Below, in pieces: positions 33,075 to 45,355 of a stretch of DNA of 64,000 bases (its first letter is position 1; the number at the start of each line of letters is the position of its first letter). Source of the DNA: Diphasiastrum complanatum (lineage: Eukaryota; Streptophyta; Lycopodiopsida; Lycopodiales; Lycopodiaceae). The position numbers were made by a program, and so were the translations under genes. The stretch is taken from the NCBI GenBank assembly GCA_029204225.1, contig CM055097.1, positions 54,241,592 to 54,305,591 of the forward strand. The letters run 5' to 3'. The notes under the pieces were generated by a model that worked only from the letters and a program-made list of their open reading frames with translations, had not been told where the DNA came from and made no database searches.

Positions 33075-34430
33075 TTCACTTCATTTTAACTAGGACTTCT
33101 CCTTCAAATATTTTCAATCTGAGTGCTAGAAACTACTATTCCATCGAAATCCAGTTATGCAACAGACATATTCTAGGTTTAAAAAATTGAAACATTTTAA
33201 CCTTAGAATTTATTTAAATTCCAAGTCTATTCACACAAGTAGTAATTTATATGACATAACAATCTTTCAGAAGAATAACTTCATGTTGGAAAGAATCATA
33301 TAAATCAGTCTGATATCTTATATTCGAGAAATTACTAAGAAGTAAAGGATTAATTAAGAAAGCAAGAAATAGATTTGAGGGACTTCGATTTTGTAAATGA
33401 TGAGATACCACATTGGGATCTAGATTAAACCGAAATTTTTTTCAAAATATCTCACATTTGATCAAATTGTTTTATTTTTTCTATATTACGACTAGGTACT
33501 AAAACAAACCATTGATCCTCAGATCATTACAGTCCTAGAATTTCCTTTTCAAAATTACTGATGTCTCATACCATCAGTTTTTCCTTTCAAAAAATTCCTA
33601 ACCGTCTTATCTGAAATTCTAGAGATCCACTGATCATCTGGTTGTCCTATAATCACTATAGGATATTATTTCTTGTTCCCAAACACTAGAGAATCCATTT
33701 ATGTGGATGTTTAGCATGCCTATCAGATGGATACCACAAATCCACATGTGACTTAAACAAAAGAATTAACATGGTTCCACATTACATTTTGATCTTTTCA
33801 AATTAATGAGTAAGCTTCAAATCCCCTACTGATGCATCAAATCTAGGGACAAGCTTCTGTCAACTAATAGATCCAATGTTATCCACGTATTAGATTTCGC
33901 TTCTAACATCACAATTGACATCCAAAACTGCGGATAACTCAATGGTTACAAAGATAACATTTATTAATTCAATTAAATAAATTCAATCCAGGAAATCAAT
34001 ATCCAGTATTAAGCAATTATTTACAGGGATTACCAAAATCCTAACTGTGAAATAAATTTTCCGATCACACTTACTACCTCTAATGTCCACTCTTCTTCCT
34101 CCTTAGAATTTTTAGTTCCCTAAAAATCTATTTCAGCTAAGGTACCAAGAAGACATAACAACATTAGTAAATGTTTAAAAACTAATTACTATAGAAAAAA
34201 GTCTAAAACAATTTCATTTATGTCTTGTACCTGGACTGAATATCTGATATATCAAAAATCATTTACTAGTATGTGAAACAGTACTAGTCTGATCTTTTGA
34301 ATATAATTCACCATAGGATTTTGCCACAGAATAGGATGATCACTTTCATTTTCATGAGAAGTACAAGCTAATGCAACTGAGTCAGAGAGTACATATAGAT
34401 TATCCCTCATCAGTTATCTTGGAGACTGAT
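33075..34430. other. AT-rich sequence without recognised genes
   Basis: I see no coding similarity, clear repeat boundary or RNA gene on either strand. It may be decayed retroelement sequence belonging with the copia remnant to its right. Confidence 0.3.
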
Positions 34431-34439
34431 AACAAGTTC

Positions 34440-35575
34440 TTAAATAGTTGAGGTAAGAATATTCGAAACACAAATAGAAAGATCGTTCTTGAATACGGTC
34501 TTGACTATCTCTTTGCCTTCCACGCGAATGGTGCTTGAATCTCCGAGGTAGATGAATTGATCTCTACTATAAGCTGTGTACTTAGTAAACCGTTCCTTGC
34601 GAGAAGTCATGTGTTGGATAGCGCCACTGTCCGGATACCAACTATTGTAGTCTTTGTTGCTACTGTTGTAAGCCATTAACAGGTGTGATGGTTTGTCTCC
34701 ATCAGAATCTTGCTCCTTGAATTCTGTCACATTGGAGGAGTCTGGATATTGTTGTTGTTGTTGTTGCTTTTTTGCCTTGTTGTAGATGCAGATTCGACAT
34801 TTTTTGATGTCATGATTAGCTCTCTTACAATATCTATAGAAGAGTTTCTTGCACGATCCACTATTCTCAGCTTGAGTGTGAGGCTTCTATTGCTGCTGCT
34901 ACACTTGATTCTTGCCCTTGGAAGAGTTTTTCTTCTTCGTGTATAGAGTCAGTGACATGTCTTTGACAGACAGGCTGCTGGTCTTTCTCCGTATTTCTTC
35001 TTGAAGAAGATGACCGATCACCTTTTGAAGAGTGAGGTCCGGTTGTGTGGAGATCATTAGAACAAAGTATTCATAGGACTTTGGTAAAAAAAAAATCAAG
35101 GTCATAGCGACATCATCATTTTGAATAGCACATCCTATAACTGACAACTAATCCATTATAGATTTAAAATTGTTGATGTAGAAGTGATGGTTGTAGAATC
35201 AGACATACTAAGTGTGAAGAACTTCCTTCTAAGGTGTAACTTGGTGGTTACATCTTGAATCTCATATAGATTTGATAATAAATCAAGTGCATCCTTAGAG
35301 GATTTGCACGTGGTAACATGGGATATTTGAGAGTCAGCCAGATTGAGCGTGACCGATACTAAGGCCTTCTGATATTTGATCTTTGTACTTTCGCTGGTTG
35401 ATGATCACCGTCTTCTGGTTTTGGGTTAAAACCTTCTACAACATCCCAAAGATCTCTGTCTATCAACATCATCCGGAGTCTTAACTTTCAGATGTAAAAG
35501 TTAGAACCATTGAACTTGTCAATGATCCTAGTTTCGTTGGATGAAGAAGATGAGGAGTTATCTATAAGAGACATA
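34440..35575 (-). pseudogene. copia gag-protease remnant (element I)
   Basis: On the minus strand Gag starts near 35572 with MSLIDNSSSSSSNETRI and a FNGSNFYI-stop-KLRLRMML segment, where related Gags have Trp at the stop. Frameshifts follow. The middle is at 35147-34899 (FLPKSYEYFVLMIS). A knuckle lacking its first Cys (FYRYCKRANHDIKKC), a run of six glutamines (about 34740-34757) and the protease WYPDSGAIQHM follow. The Gly of the D-S-G motif is kept. No integrase or RT is found to the left. Confidence 0.7.
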
Positions 35576-35619
35576 TTGACTATAATACAAATAAAATAAT
35601 CTCTCGTTTTATTGACATA

Positions 35620-35633
35620 TACTCTGATACCAA
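35620..35633 (-). other. primer-binding site of element I
   Basis: On the minus strand TTGGTATCAGAGT lies between the putative LTR and gag, a close match to the initiator-tRNA-Met site. Confidence 0.7.
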
Positions 35634-35635
35634 TA

Positions 35636-35731
35636 TGAAGGAAAGAGTAATGCGAACGGAAAAAAGAAGAAGTAGTTGCAAAACAACTCTCCCGTTCTTA
35701 TGGGCTGCTACTAGCAAACAACAGTCTAATT
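35636..35731 (-). repeat. LTR fragment of element I
   Basis: It begins at TGAAGGAAAGAG next to the primer-binding site and is cut after 96 bases by the CACTA-like element. The continuation right of 36481 is not recognisable. Confidence 0.5.
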
Positions 35732-36481
35732 CACTACAAGAAAAAGTAACAAAAACTACAGAAAAAATGGCAAAAATTGTGAAAATTTTTGCAATTTTTG
35801 CCATTTTTTGCCAAAAAAAATTGCGAAAATGGTTTCCATATTTTTTTGACAAATCCGCAATTTCGGTTCCGTATTTTTTTTGGCTAATTTTCTGCCATTT
35901 TTTAATGGCTAAATTAACAATAAAAAAATTACGGAAACGCACCCGCAATTTTTTGGCATGATAATTGCAGATTTATTTTCACAATTTATTTGGTTGATAT
36001 CTTTTGCCAAATTTTTTGGACAAAAATTGTCAAAAAAATTGCGAAAATTCATTTCCGCAATTGTTGTGGCAAAAATTGCGGATATTTTTTCGCAATTTTT
36101 TTTGCAAAAATTCATTTTTGCAATTTTTTTTAAAATAGTGTCAAAAAATTGCAAAAAATAAATCCGCAATAGAAAATAAACTGCAGATTTATTTTCCGCA
36201 ATTTTTATACACTAATTTGAAAAAAAAAATTGTGGAAATGAATTTTCACAATTGTTTTGACAATTTTTGCCAAAAAAAATTGCGAATGAATATCTGTAAT
36301 TTGTTGGCTAAAATTGTAGAAAATATCACCAATACAATTGCAAAAATGTCCCAAAGTTTTTGTCCAAAATTGTAAATTTGGTTTGCAATTTTTGGGCAGT
36401 TCCGACTATTCTAGAGACAAATTTTGGCTAAAATTACGGAAATAAATAATTGGCTTGCACATTTCTTATAACCTTGTAGTG
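35732..36481. mobile_element. non-autonomous CACTA-like DNA transposon
   Basis: The 750-bp segment opens CACTACAAGAAAAA and closes CTTGTAGTG, matching CACTA superfamily termini with 9 bp of inverted repeat. The interior is almost wholly degenerate, both-strand copies of motifs such as AAAATTGCGGAAAT and CCGCAATTTTT, as expected of subterminal repeats. There is no transposase. The 3-bp flanks are ATT and TAA, so a clean target duplication is not seen. The ORFs on both strands inside it are repeat artefacts. Confidence 0.75.
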
Positions 36482-37074
36482 TAAACCGTTGTGGAGCTTA
36501 TGTACAAACAATTGATGGTGTGAGGCTTCATGGATTCTATAGCATAAAGCTAGGGATTAAATCTGAGTCCTTACTAGAAAATGCAACACCTTTAAAAGTT
36601 AACAAGGGGTCTCAACTTCTATATATCTTGGCGTAGTTTGTCAGTTTGTCAACTAGTTATAAGGACTCAGATTGAACCCTTTTTTGCTCAACATGTACAA
36701 TATCTCTGTGTAAGGAATCCAACAATCACAGTTCCATATTCAAGTATACATACAAACTATCTCTATTGCAAACATTTGGAACAACTCTTAGATAGCCTAC
36801 ACATATCGATCACTTATAATTAGTACAATTAAAGGATTTCAGTCCAAAATTAAAACAACAAACCACCCAATCAAATGGACCAAAAGAGAGAGAAATTTCT
36901 CATACACAATAAGGTGAATACAAGGCTCGATTGCATCTCAAATTTCATGTTAAAATACATCATGTCAAGTGTCTTATACAATCTCTTAAAAAAAAAACTA
37001 TAAAGGCAATTTAGGCCTTCAATAATGTTACGATTAAAATCGTATAAAATGTTGCACTTGTTATGCTGCAACTT
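36482..37074. other. sequence between the CACTA element and the Ulp1-like gene
   Basis: No gene or repeat is recognised. It may hold the rest of the element I LTR and the 3' flank of the Ulp1-like gene. A TATATA stretch near 36620 has no clear partner feature. Confidence 0.3.
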
Positions 37075-39287
37075 CTAGGAAAATTGATAGCTGAAGTCTT
37101 CAAAACTCTTCAAAATCTGATTTCTGCATTCAGGAGCAAAGCTCGAGCCAATATTTACATCATGAAAGGGAAATTATGTTTGAACAAGAAAAATAAGCTT
37201 ACTCAAATTTGTATTGAGAACAAAAAAGTGAGAAGGATGTACCATTGTCAGAGATGATCTGTACAGCTTTTGAAGGCCAAATAACTTCAGGATCTTTTGA
37301 GTCCCCCACAGTTTTAAACTTTTTACATGGCCTTAATAATAGGGCATTCCCTCAAACCACATGTTGAATTTAACACACCAAAATCCTACACCCAATGTTT
37401 TCCCATGGCAAAGGTGCTTGGGATTCTTGCTCAAAACAATCTCAGTACCAACTACTTCATTCCGAATGTTCAATATGTTAACTCTCTGCATATACTTATG
37501 AGAAAACCTCAAATGTTTGACATTGTGAGCCCATTATTACTAATAATGAATACATAAAACAAATAATAACATATTTATGAGATATTATATACCTCGAACT
37601 CCTTTGATTTAGCACTTCTTTCGTTCTCTCTTTTTGATGGTATGATTTCCTTCTGAAAATGTTTAGAACTAGCAGATTTTAACAAACGCAGACAATTTCC
37701 TCGTGCTTAGCATTCTCTCTCTCACACACACACACTCTCTCTCAATCCATATCATAGTCCTAAAATTCAATAAAACTTAACAATAGATGGCCAACTATAC
37801 AAATTTGCACTTACCAGAGAAATTTGTTTAGAAGAGCCCACCTTTGAGCATAAAGTTGACTCTCTACTTCTCTTAGAAGAGAGGCTCTTTCTGGTTGGCA
37901 ACCTTTTGCTAATCCATTTCGCAACTGGTATGTGAAAGTTTTGAATATCATCGTAATTGAAAATTTGCGGTTTAAGTTAAAAACAAAGCAAATCTCAAAT
38001 TCATTAGTTGGGTAAGTGACACACGAGCCCAAATCATAACAAAAAAACAATAAATCGAAGGTTAACTTATTGAATGCATAAACTTACATGGGCCACTTGT
38101 GAATCAAGACTTTCGATATTTTGGACCATCAGGTTGTACAAATATAACATGAACCAAGCGCAACTATTACAGTCTCTCTGTTGCGGCACCTATAGAATGC
38201 GCAAGGACAACTTTTTAGTTATATGCAAAATAAAAGGATCATTCTATAAAATACAAAAAATAAAATTACTTGAGGTTGCTTCCAAGTCAGCTTGGCCAGT
38301 TTTTTTTTCTCTAGATGAGCACTGTGCCACTGTGCATTTTCTATTGGCCTACAGTTCAAGTAAACAAAACTTACCCTTACATAATGTACCAACATGTCCA
38401 TTGGAAACATATATTTATTTATTTTAGAATGTTAAAAATAAAAAATAAATAAACAAATAAAAGAACAAAACCTTTTGATCGTGGAATGCAGTCCATGTTT
38501 TGAATCCATGTGGACCGCTACGAAAGAAGTCGTCTCAATCACTACCAAGCTCCAATGATTACTGTATCAAAAGCATGTGTAAGTAAAGGTTGATTGTAGT
38601 AAGAGCATGAATCAAGAAGACAACATGGCTTTAAAATAGTTAATTTGATACATACTGGGCAACAACGGGAATGAAAATGTGACTGATATTTGTCCAGCTC
38701 TTATGAATTAAAAATTTCTCCCTTGATTCCCAATTTGTCAAATCATCTTTTTTTTTTCGTAGCTCTTTGGTAAAATAGTGGATTGTCGATGCATATTCGA
38801 TCTTTTTCATTGATCTACTCTAAACATAATCTGCAAAAATGTAATTCTCTTATATAAGTATATAATGAAATTTAAGATTTATAGACACGACTATAACCAA
38901 ATATAAACAACCAGTCTATATGTAGTTCTTACTCCATGCACATTTGCACAAGATCATCTATTGCCCAATCGCTCCCGAGAAGTTGCGGCAACATGAACCT
39001 ATGAAACTCATAGGTATCATAATGGCAACTTATTTTTTCCTTTTCTTCTGAATTCAATAAATTATAGAACAAAAACTACAATTGGTTAATAATGTTACAA
39101 AAACTTTGTTAATAAAAATGCCCTTTTTGAATGATATTTCATGATGTATAGGAACGTAAAAAATTGGAATATAGTAACATTCTCTTTACCTCAATATGGT
39201 ATCATCCTCTTGAAAAGAGAATTGCAAAGCTACAATCTTGGAGGATAAAGAATCTTTGTTAATTTTGGACGTTGAGGCAAGTTCTAC
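37075..39287 (-). pseudogene. Ulp1/C48-type SUMO-protease-like gene, 3' part, one in-frame TAG
   Basis: Ten short exons join in phase across GT-AG introns: about 39287-39190, 39028-38933, 38830-38657, 38561-38472, 38348-38270, 38189-38088, 37924-37815, 37650-37594, 37331-37203 and 37123-37075 (stop TAG). The protein shows the C48 peptidase order: LLGSDWAIDDLVQ, IFIPVVAHNHWSLVV with the catalytic His, HMDSKHGLHS with the catalytic Asp, VPQQRDCNSCAWFML with the oxyanion Gln and catalytic Cys, then a C-terminal PERASLLREVE segment. Relatives release SUMO from nuclear proteins. Odd points: Ala instead of Gly after the Cys, Ser instead of Asp before it, and an in-frame TAG at 38817-38815 (LCLE-stop-INEK). 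The 5' exons are missing; element F and a gypsy remnant follow upstream. It may be a pseudogene or a transposon-captured fragment. Confidence 0.75.
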
Positions 39288-39355
39288 CTACTCTCCAAAT
39301 AGAACAATAATCAAATTGTTGTCATGATTGTATCCGAACCAAGAAAGCCACTACA

Positions 39356-40046
39356 TGTGAAAAGTACAGTACTAAGGACCATAAATGGATCTTTGAATTA
39401 TCCACAAGGTGATTGTATGCTTGTTAAACAATCTATCAGAAACTAGTCATCAGAAAACAAGATCTAGTTTAGCAGCTTGATAGGAAACAAGTAGAGACAA
39501 TCAAAGCATTGATCAAATAGTCTAATCCAACTCCACACGTGTGGAAATAAGGCTGTAGTACGGCCTGTAGACAGTGTTTACAAAGTGCCAAAGCTGGGTT
39601 TCATTGGAAAAATAGATTAATCACCATACAATGAGAGGAAACTCGAGTTTCTCCTTGAGACTCCAAAAAGTTTCTATCTTCTCACTATGGAGAATGGAAA
39701 TACATAGTAAAACACACTTCCTTTGCAAAGTTAGGTGAAAATCCAGCATGTAATAAGGAAGTGGACTCCACTTTCTTGCCCTAATGTGAAAACCCTAGTC
39801 TAGATCCAAGAGTCATGCTTGGTAGGTGCATGGTAGGTACAAATCTCATCATAAATCATGGTCTAGATCCTACAAAGTAGGAATCACTACCAAATAGACA
39901 CAACCACTCCTCTTGACTCGTGGTAACCTACTTTAGATGTGTATGTACAAGTGGCACTTTGGCCATTCAAGTAACCAACAAACAATATTGACAAAATGTA
40001 CAATATTCTACATGGCTAGATTTGCCAATGTAGGCAATTTTTCACA
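39356..40046 (-). repeat. 3' LTR of element F
   Basis: This 691-bp repeat opens TGTGAAAAATTGCC and closes ACTTTTCACA in element orientation. CACACGTGTG is at 39534-39543. A polypurine tract (GAGGAGGAG on the minus strand, 40047-40057) adjoins it. Confidence 0.95.
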
Positions 40047-43000
40047 CTCCTCCTCAAATCTAGCCTTGGAGATCACAGTGCTTTTATCAATAACTCCAAT
40101 TGAAGATCTAAGCTTGACAAATGAATCTTTAGGTAAAGGTTTAGTAAACAAATCAGCCAAGCAACTTGATGATGGCACGTGTTGGAGCTTGATCTCTTTA
40201 GCTTGCACTTTTTCCCTCACAAAATGATGAGCAATTTCGATGTGTTTGCTCCTTGCATGGAATGTAGGATTAGTTGCAAGTGATTGGGCTGATTGGTTGT
40301 CAAAATAGATGATAGGGATCTCCTCCTCCATGACATGAAGCTCCACCAATAGCCTTTTGAGCCACAAGACCTCCTTGCATGTTGATGTCAAGGCCTTGTA
40401 TTCGGATTCTGTGGAAGATAGGGAGATGGTATCTTGCTTTTTGGAAAGCCATGATACTACTCCATCACATAGAAAGGTGGCAAAGGAACTTGTTGATCTT
40501 CTATCCACTTTGTCACCTGCAAAATCCGAGTCACTATAGGCTCTTAAGCCAAGATTAGTTCCTCTATACAAAATACCAAAATTCTTAGTGAATGAAATGT
40601 ATCTAAGAACTCTTTTGGCCATCTTCCAATGTGAAACTAGAGGACTTTGCATGAATTGGCTTAACTTTCCAACACTATAACTAAGATCAGGTCTAGTTAT
40701 AGTTAAATAGATCAAGGAGCCAATAAGCCTTCTATATAATGTGATGTCCTCAAAGGATGCTTCATCACAACCAATAGATGCTTTTACATGTTGCTCCATT
40801 GGTGTCTCAATGCCTTTACAATTCTTCATTCCAAATCTATCTAGGATGGATGTAGCATATTTAGATTGACAAATGAAGCTAAAATCACATCCTCTAATAA
40901 CCTCTATTCCAAGACTGAAGCTCAATAGGCCGAGATCTACCATCTTAAACTCTTTTGCTAAAGCAATTTTTACATCTCTAATTCCATCTAGATCATTACC
41001 ACTCAAGATAATGTCATCTACATACAAAACAAGAATAATGATCATGCCATCATGAAAACTTATATACAATGATGGATCATAGTCACTCATTACAAAATTG
41101 ATGGAAATGAGAAAAGAGTTTAGCCTAGAGTACCATGCTCTAGGTGCTTGCTTGAGCCCATAAAGGCTCTTCTTCAAAAAACACACCTTTCCTTCATGCT
41201 TTGCCTTGATGAAGCCCTCGGGTTGCCTCATGTATATCTCTTCCTCCAACTAACCATTGAGGAATGCATTTGTGAAGTCAAGTTGGAATAGCTCCCAATT
41301 GAAGGTTGTAGCAAGACTAATGATCAACCTGATAGTAACAAGCTTAGCCACAGGAGCAAAAGTCTCATCATAGTCAATGCCTTTGGTTTGTAAAAAACCT
41401 TTGGCAACAAGCCTAGCTTTATGCTTGCTTATTGATCCATCTTGATTATACTTCAATGTAAACACCCACTTGCAATCAAGAGGTTTCTTCCCTTGAGGAA
41501 GATCCACAAGATCCCAAGTATGATTCTCAATAAGAGCATCATACTCTACTTGCATAGCATCCATCCAACTTTTAGACTTACAAGCATCTTCATAGCATGT
41601 TGGCTCATCTAACATTGAAGTAAGAAAGGTGTAAGATGTGAAAGATGATGAGCCTTCCCTTTGATCACCTTGACCATCATAGGTGAGCCTCAATGGCTCG
41701 GATCTTGCCCTTGTAGATCTTCTTGGAGTTCTTGGAGTTCTTGCATCTTGAGGTGGATCCTCAAGTTCTTCTTCACTTGGAAGCTCCTCCTCCATCCTAG
41801 CATGATCCTTGGCATCAAGATGATTAGTAGCATTATCATCCAAATCACAAGCATGTCCTTCATAAAAAATAACATCCCTACTCACTATCACCTTGCTAGT
41901 GATGGGATTGAAGACTCTATAACCTTTGCTATTCTCACCATACCCCACAAAGATGCCTTTGATGGATGTTGCATCATCCTTCCTTCTCTTATCCAAGGAC
42001 TGGTGTACATAGCAAGTGGATCCAAAAACTTTGAGATCTTTGAGATTGGGCTTCTCTCCAAATAGAGCTTCAAATGGTGTGATTCCTCCAATGGCTTGGT
42101 TTGGCAATCTATTGCACAAATAGTTAGCACAAGTTATTGCTTCACCCCAAAATGGTTTGGATAGAGAAGCATCTAGCCTTAAGGCCTTAGCACACTCACA
42201 AAGATATCTATTTCTTCTTTCACTCACTCCATTTTGTTGAGGGGTGTATGGACATGACAACTCTCTCTTTATGCCATTAGAAATACAAAAGTCAATCAAC
42301 TTATTGGAGACATATTCACCTCCATTATCACTCCTTAATACCTTAATCTTGGTACTAAGTTGATTTTCTACCAAAGTCTTGAACTTTACAAAAGAATCAA
42401 ACACCATTGATTTGCTAGACAAGAGGTACATCCAACAAAATCTAGAATAGTCATCAATGAAGATTACATAGTACTTGGCACCACCATTAGACTCATGTGA
42501 AAAACTATGAACATCCGAATGGATGAGTTCAAGAGGAGAGTTTGATCTTGATGTAGATCTTGAGAAGGGTAGCTTGTGAGCCTTTGAGAGGCTGCATGCT
42601 TCACATCTCTTCCCACACTTTGACAAATGCTTGGGGAGTCCAACTGCAAGCTCCTTTGTAGTCATAGATTCCATGGCTTTGTAGTTGGGGTGGCCCAACC
42701 TTTTGTGCCACAGTTCCACCTTTGATAGCTCCACCTTTGCCAAGTTAAAACTCTCCACTGCAATATTAGCATCAAGCTTAAACAATCTACCTTGCTTAAA
42801 GCCTTTGGCTATACATTCATCATTTCTAAGATTGGAACAAACTCCATGCTTAAATTGTACATCTAGGCCATTATCCATTAACTGGCCAACACTAAGCAAA
42901 TTCTTGGTTAACTTAGGAACATAAAGAACATTATCTAGATTCATCCTTTTGGATGATCCCACATACAAGGGAATTGTTCCTATTCCACTTATCTTACATT

Positions 43001-44030
43001 CTTGACTACTTGCAGTATAGATTGATCTATGTAAGTCATTGTAAGAAAGTAAGGTGGAGAATATGTCCTTTTGATATGTCATGTGGGAACTTGCCCCACT
43101 ATCAATCCACCAAGAATCATTGGTGTTGCTCTTGGATGATGGTGGTTTGTTGGAAACCATCAAGGATGACTCTTCATCCTCCTCTTCCTCCTGATGTGCA
43201 ATGTTGCTTTGTTTGCTCTCTTGTGCCTTCTTCTTCTTGAGACATTCTGATGCAAAATGTCCTTTCTTTCCACAGAAAAAACATTTGTACTTGGACTTGT
43301 CTTTGATCTTGCCCTTTGAGCTTGAAGCCTCATCCTCCTCCTTGGTCTCCTTGAAGTGCTTCTTCTTGCCATTGGTCTTCTTCTTGCTTTTAAATGAGAA
43401 ATTAGCTTTCTCATCACCATCCTGCAGAGAAATAGCATTCATTCTTGCATTGGTATGCAACATCCTACACTCTTCAGCTACTAATACACTGTGTAGCTTT
43501 TCTATAGTAGGCAAAGTGTCTTGGATTGCAAAGCTTTGGACCAAATTTGTAAAGCCACTCCCTAGACCATTTAGGACAATCTGAACAAGCTCACTATCTT
43601 GAATCTTCTCTCCAATGGAAGCTAACTCCCTATTAAGAGACTTGATTCTTAGCACATAATCTTGTGCATTCTCATCACTCCTCTTCATGCTTTGTAGAAT
43701 CTGGTTCCTAAGCATGAGAACCCTCGAAGTGTTACTAGACTCATAGATAGATTTTAAAGATTCCCAAGCCTCCTTAGCACTCTTACATGATGATACTTCC
43801 CTTAAAAGATCATTGCTTACATTCATCTTAATACAGTGAAGTGCAAGCCTAGACCTCTTCTTGTATCTCACTAATTCCTGTGCACCTAGAGGTTCATCTT
43901 CATCATCTATTAGAAACTCATAAAGATCCTGGAGCACCATTAGTGACTCCATCCTCACTTTCCAAATAGCATAATTGGTAGAATTTAACCTCTCACTAGC
44001 TTCTAGAAGGTAGGCTCCCACTGATCCCAT
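40008..44030 (-). pseudogene. copia Gag-Pol polyprotein with a single TAG (element F)
   Basis: The frame starts MGSVGAYLLEASERLNSTNY at 44030 and is continuous to the end of RNase H apart from one TAG at 41252-41250, within RT just after NAFLNG. Domains in order: Gag, knuckle CFFCGKKGHFASEC, protease WIDSGASSHMT, pre-integrase LWHKRLGHPN, integrase with Asp in LIHSDVHSF, Asp in LRSDNGGEY and Glu in GVSERRNR, RT with LYVDDIILSG, RNase H with YSDSDFAGDKVDRRS and ADLFTKPLPKDSF. The stop lies before the YVDD active site, so full-length RT needs readthrough or trans supply. Confidence 0.93.
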
Positions 44031-44648
44031 CTTACTAGCAAGATTCTACACACAAGATATAGATTTGTTTGGACCTGAAACTCACAAAGGTTTCAAACTT
44101 GCAGTGTTTCACTCAAATGTTGACTTCTAATCCAACAGATGGATTTGTAATCACAGTTCTATCACTCCCTCACAATCTGGAATGAAGATAAGATGAGATG
44201 AAAACTACACTCAAGCAAATCTTGCCAATCTTGGCTATTCTTGGACAAAAAACTGACTCTATCTCTCTCATTCACTTTGATGTACTTTCAAGACCTTTTC
44301 CACTTTAAGAAGGTCTGAAATCAGCCTAGATTAATTAGTTTTCATGAAACAAATTCAAAACTAATCAATGGCAAGTGATCTTGGTAGCTTATCCTAGGAT
44401 TTGCACCAAAAATTACATCAAACTGACACCATATGAATTTTATATGATCCACTGAATATGGGTTATTAAATGCTGGTTCAGAGATGCCCACACGTGTGAA
44501 CAGTACGGATTTTGATCCTGAAAAAGTTTGGGATCAAATCCCCTCACCAAAACCTGGATACCAGCTCGCCCTTCCAATACTAGCTTTTTGCACCAAAACC
44601 TGCTAAAACTGGATTAGATTCAGACACAGATCAATGGCCTTGTACTTG

Positions 44649-44660
44649 GCTCTGATACCA
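44649..44660 (-). other. primer-binding site of element F
   Basis: On the minus strand TGGTATCAGAGC directly follows the 5' LTR. The leader from 44031 to 44648 holds no gene and has CACACGTGTG near 44490. Confidence 0.9.
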
Positions 44661-45350
44661 TGTGAAAAGTACAGTACTAAGAACCATAAATGGATCTTTG
44701 AATGATCCAGAAGGTGATTGTATGCTTGTTAAACAATCTATCAGAAACTAGTCATCAGAAAACAAGATCTAGTTTAGCAGCTTGATAGGAAACAAGTAGA
44801 GACAATCAAAGCATTGATCAAATAGTCTAATCCAACTCCACACGTGTGGAAATAAGGCTGTAGTACGGCCTGTAGACAGTGTTTACAAAGTGCCAAAGCT
44901 GGGTTTCATTGGAAAAATAGAGTAATCACCATACAATGAGAGGAAACTCGAGTTTCTCCTTGAGGCTCCAAAAAGTTTCTATCTCCTCACTATGGAGAAT
45001 GGAAATACATAGTAAAACACACTTCCTTTGCAAAGTTAGGTGAAAATCCAGCATGTAATAAGGAAGTAGACTCCACTTTCTTGCCCTAATGTGAAAACCC
45101 TAGTCTAGATCCAAGAGTCATGCTTGGTAGGTGCATGGTAGGTACAAATCTCATCATAAATCATGGTCTAGATCCTACAAAGTAGGAATCACTACAAATA
45201 GACACAACCACTCCTCTTGACTCGTGGTAACCTACTTTAGGTGTGTATGTACAAGTGGCACTTTGGCCATTCAAGTAACCAACAAACAATATTGACAAAA
45301 TGTACAATATTCTACATGGCTAGATTTGCCAATGTAGGCAATTTTTCACA
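44661..45350 (-). repeat. 5' LTR of element F
   Basis: This 690-bp repeat matches 39356-40046 apart from about eight substitutions and one base. Confidence 0.95.
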
Positions 45351-45355
45351 CTACA

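Larger units (their letters stand above)
39356..45350 (-). mobile_element. Ty1/copia element F, nearly intact
   Basis: LTRs of about 690 bp flank a complete gag-pol interrupted by one stop codon. A perfect 5-bp duplication CTACA borders it (39351-39355 and 45351-45355). By eye the LTRs differ at about eight positions plus one indel, roughly 1.2 percent. It lies between the Ulp1-like exons and a gypsy remnant. Confidence 0.95.

Noticed and set aside
35580-36169. Overlapping ORFs on both strands of 80-120 codons
   Set aside because: They consist of the degenerate AATTGC repeats of the CACTA-like element; the translations are low-complexity and similar on both strands.
36638-37557. Plus-strand ORFs of 60-76 codons
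   Set aside because: Short, without similarity, and mostly antisense to the predicted exons and introns of the Ulp1-like gene.
37720-37750. CT/CA simple repeat as a regulatory element
   Set aside because: It lies in an intron of the Ulp1-like gene and is an ordinary short microsatellite.
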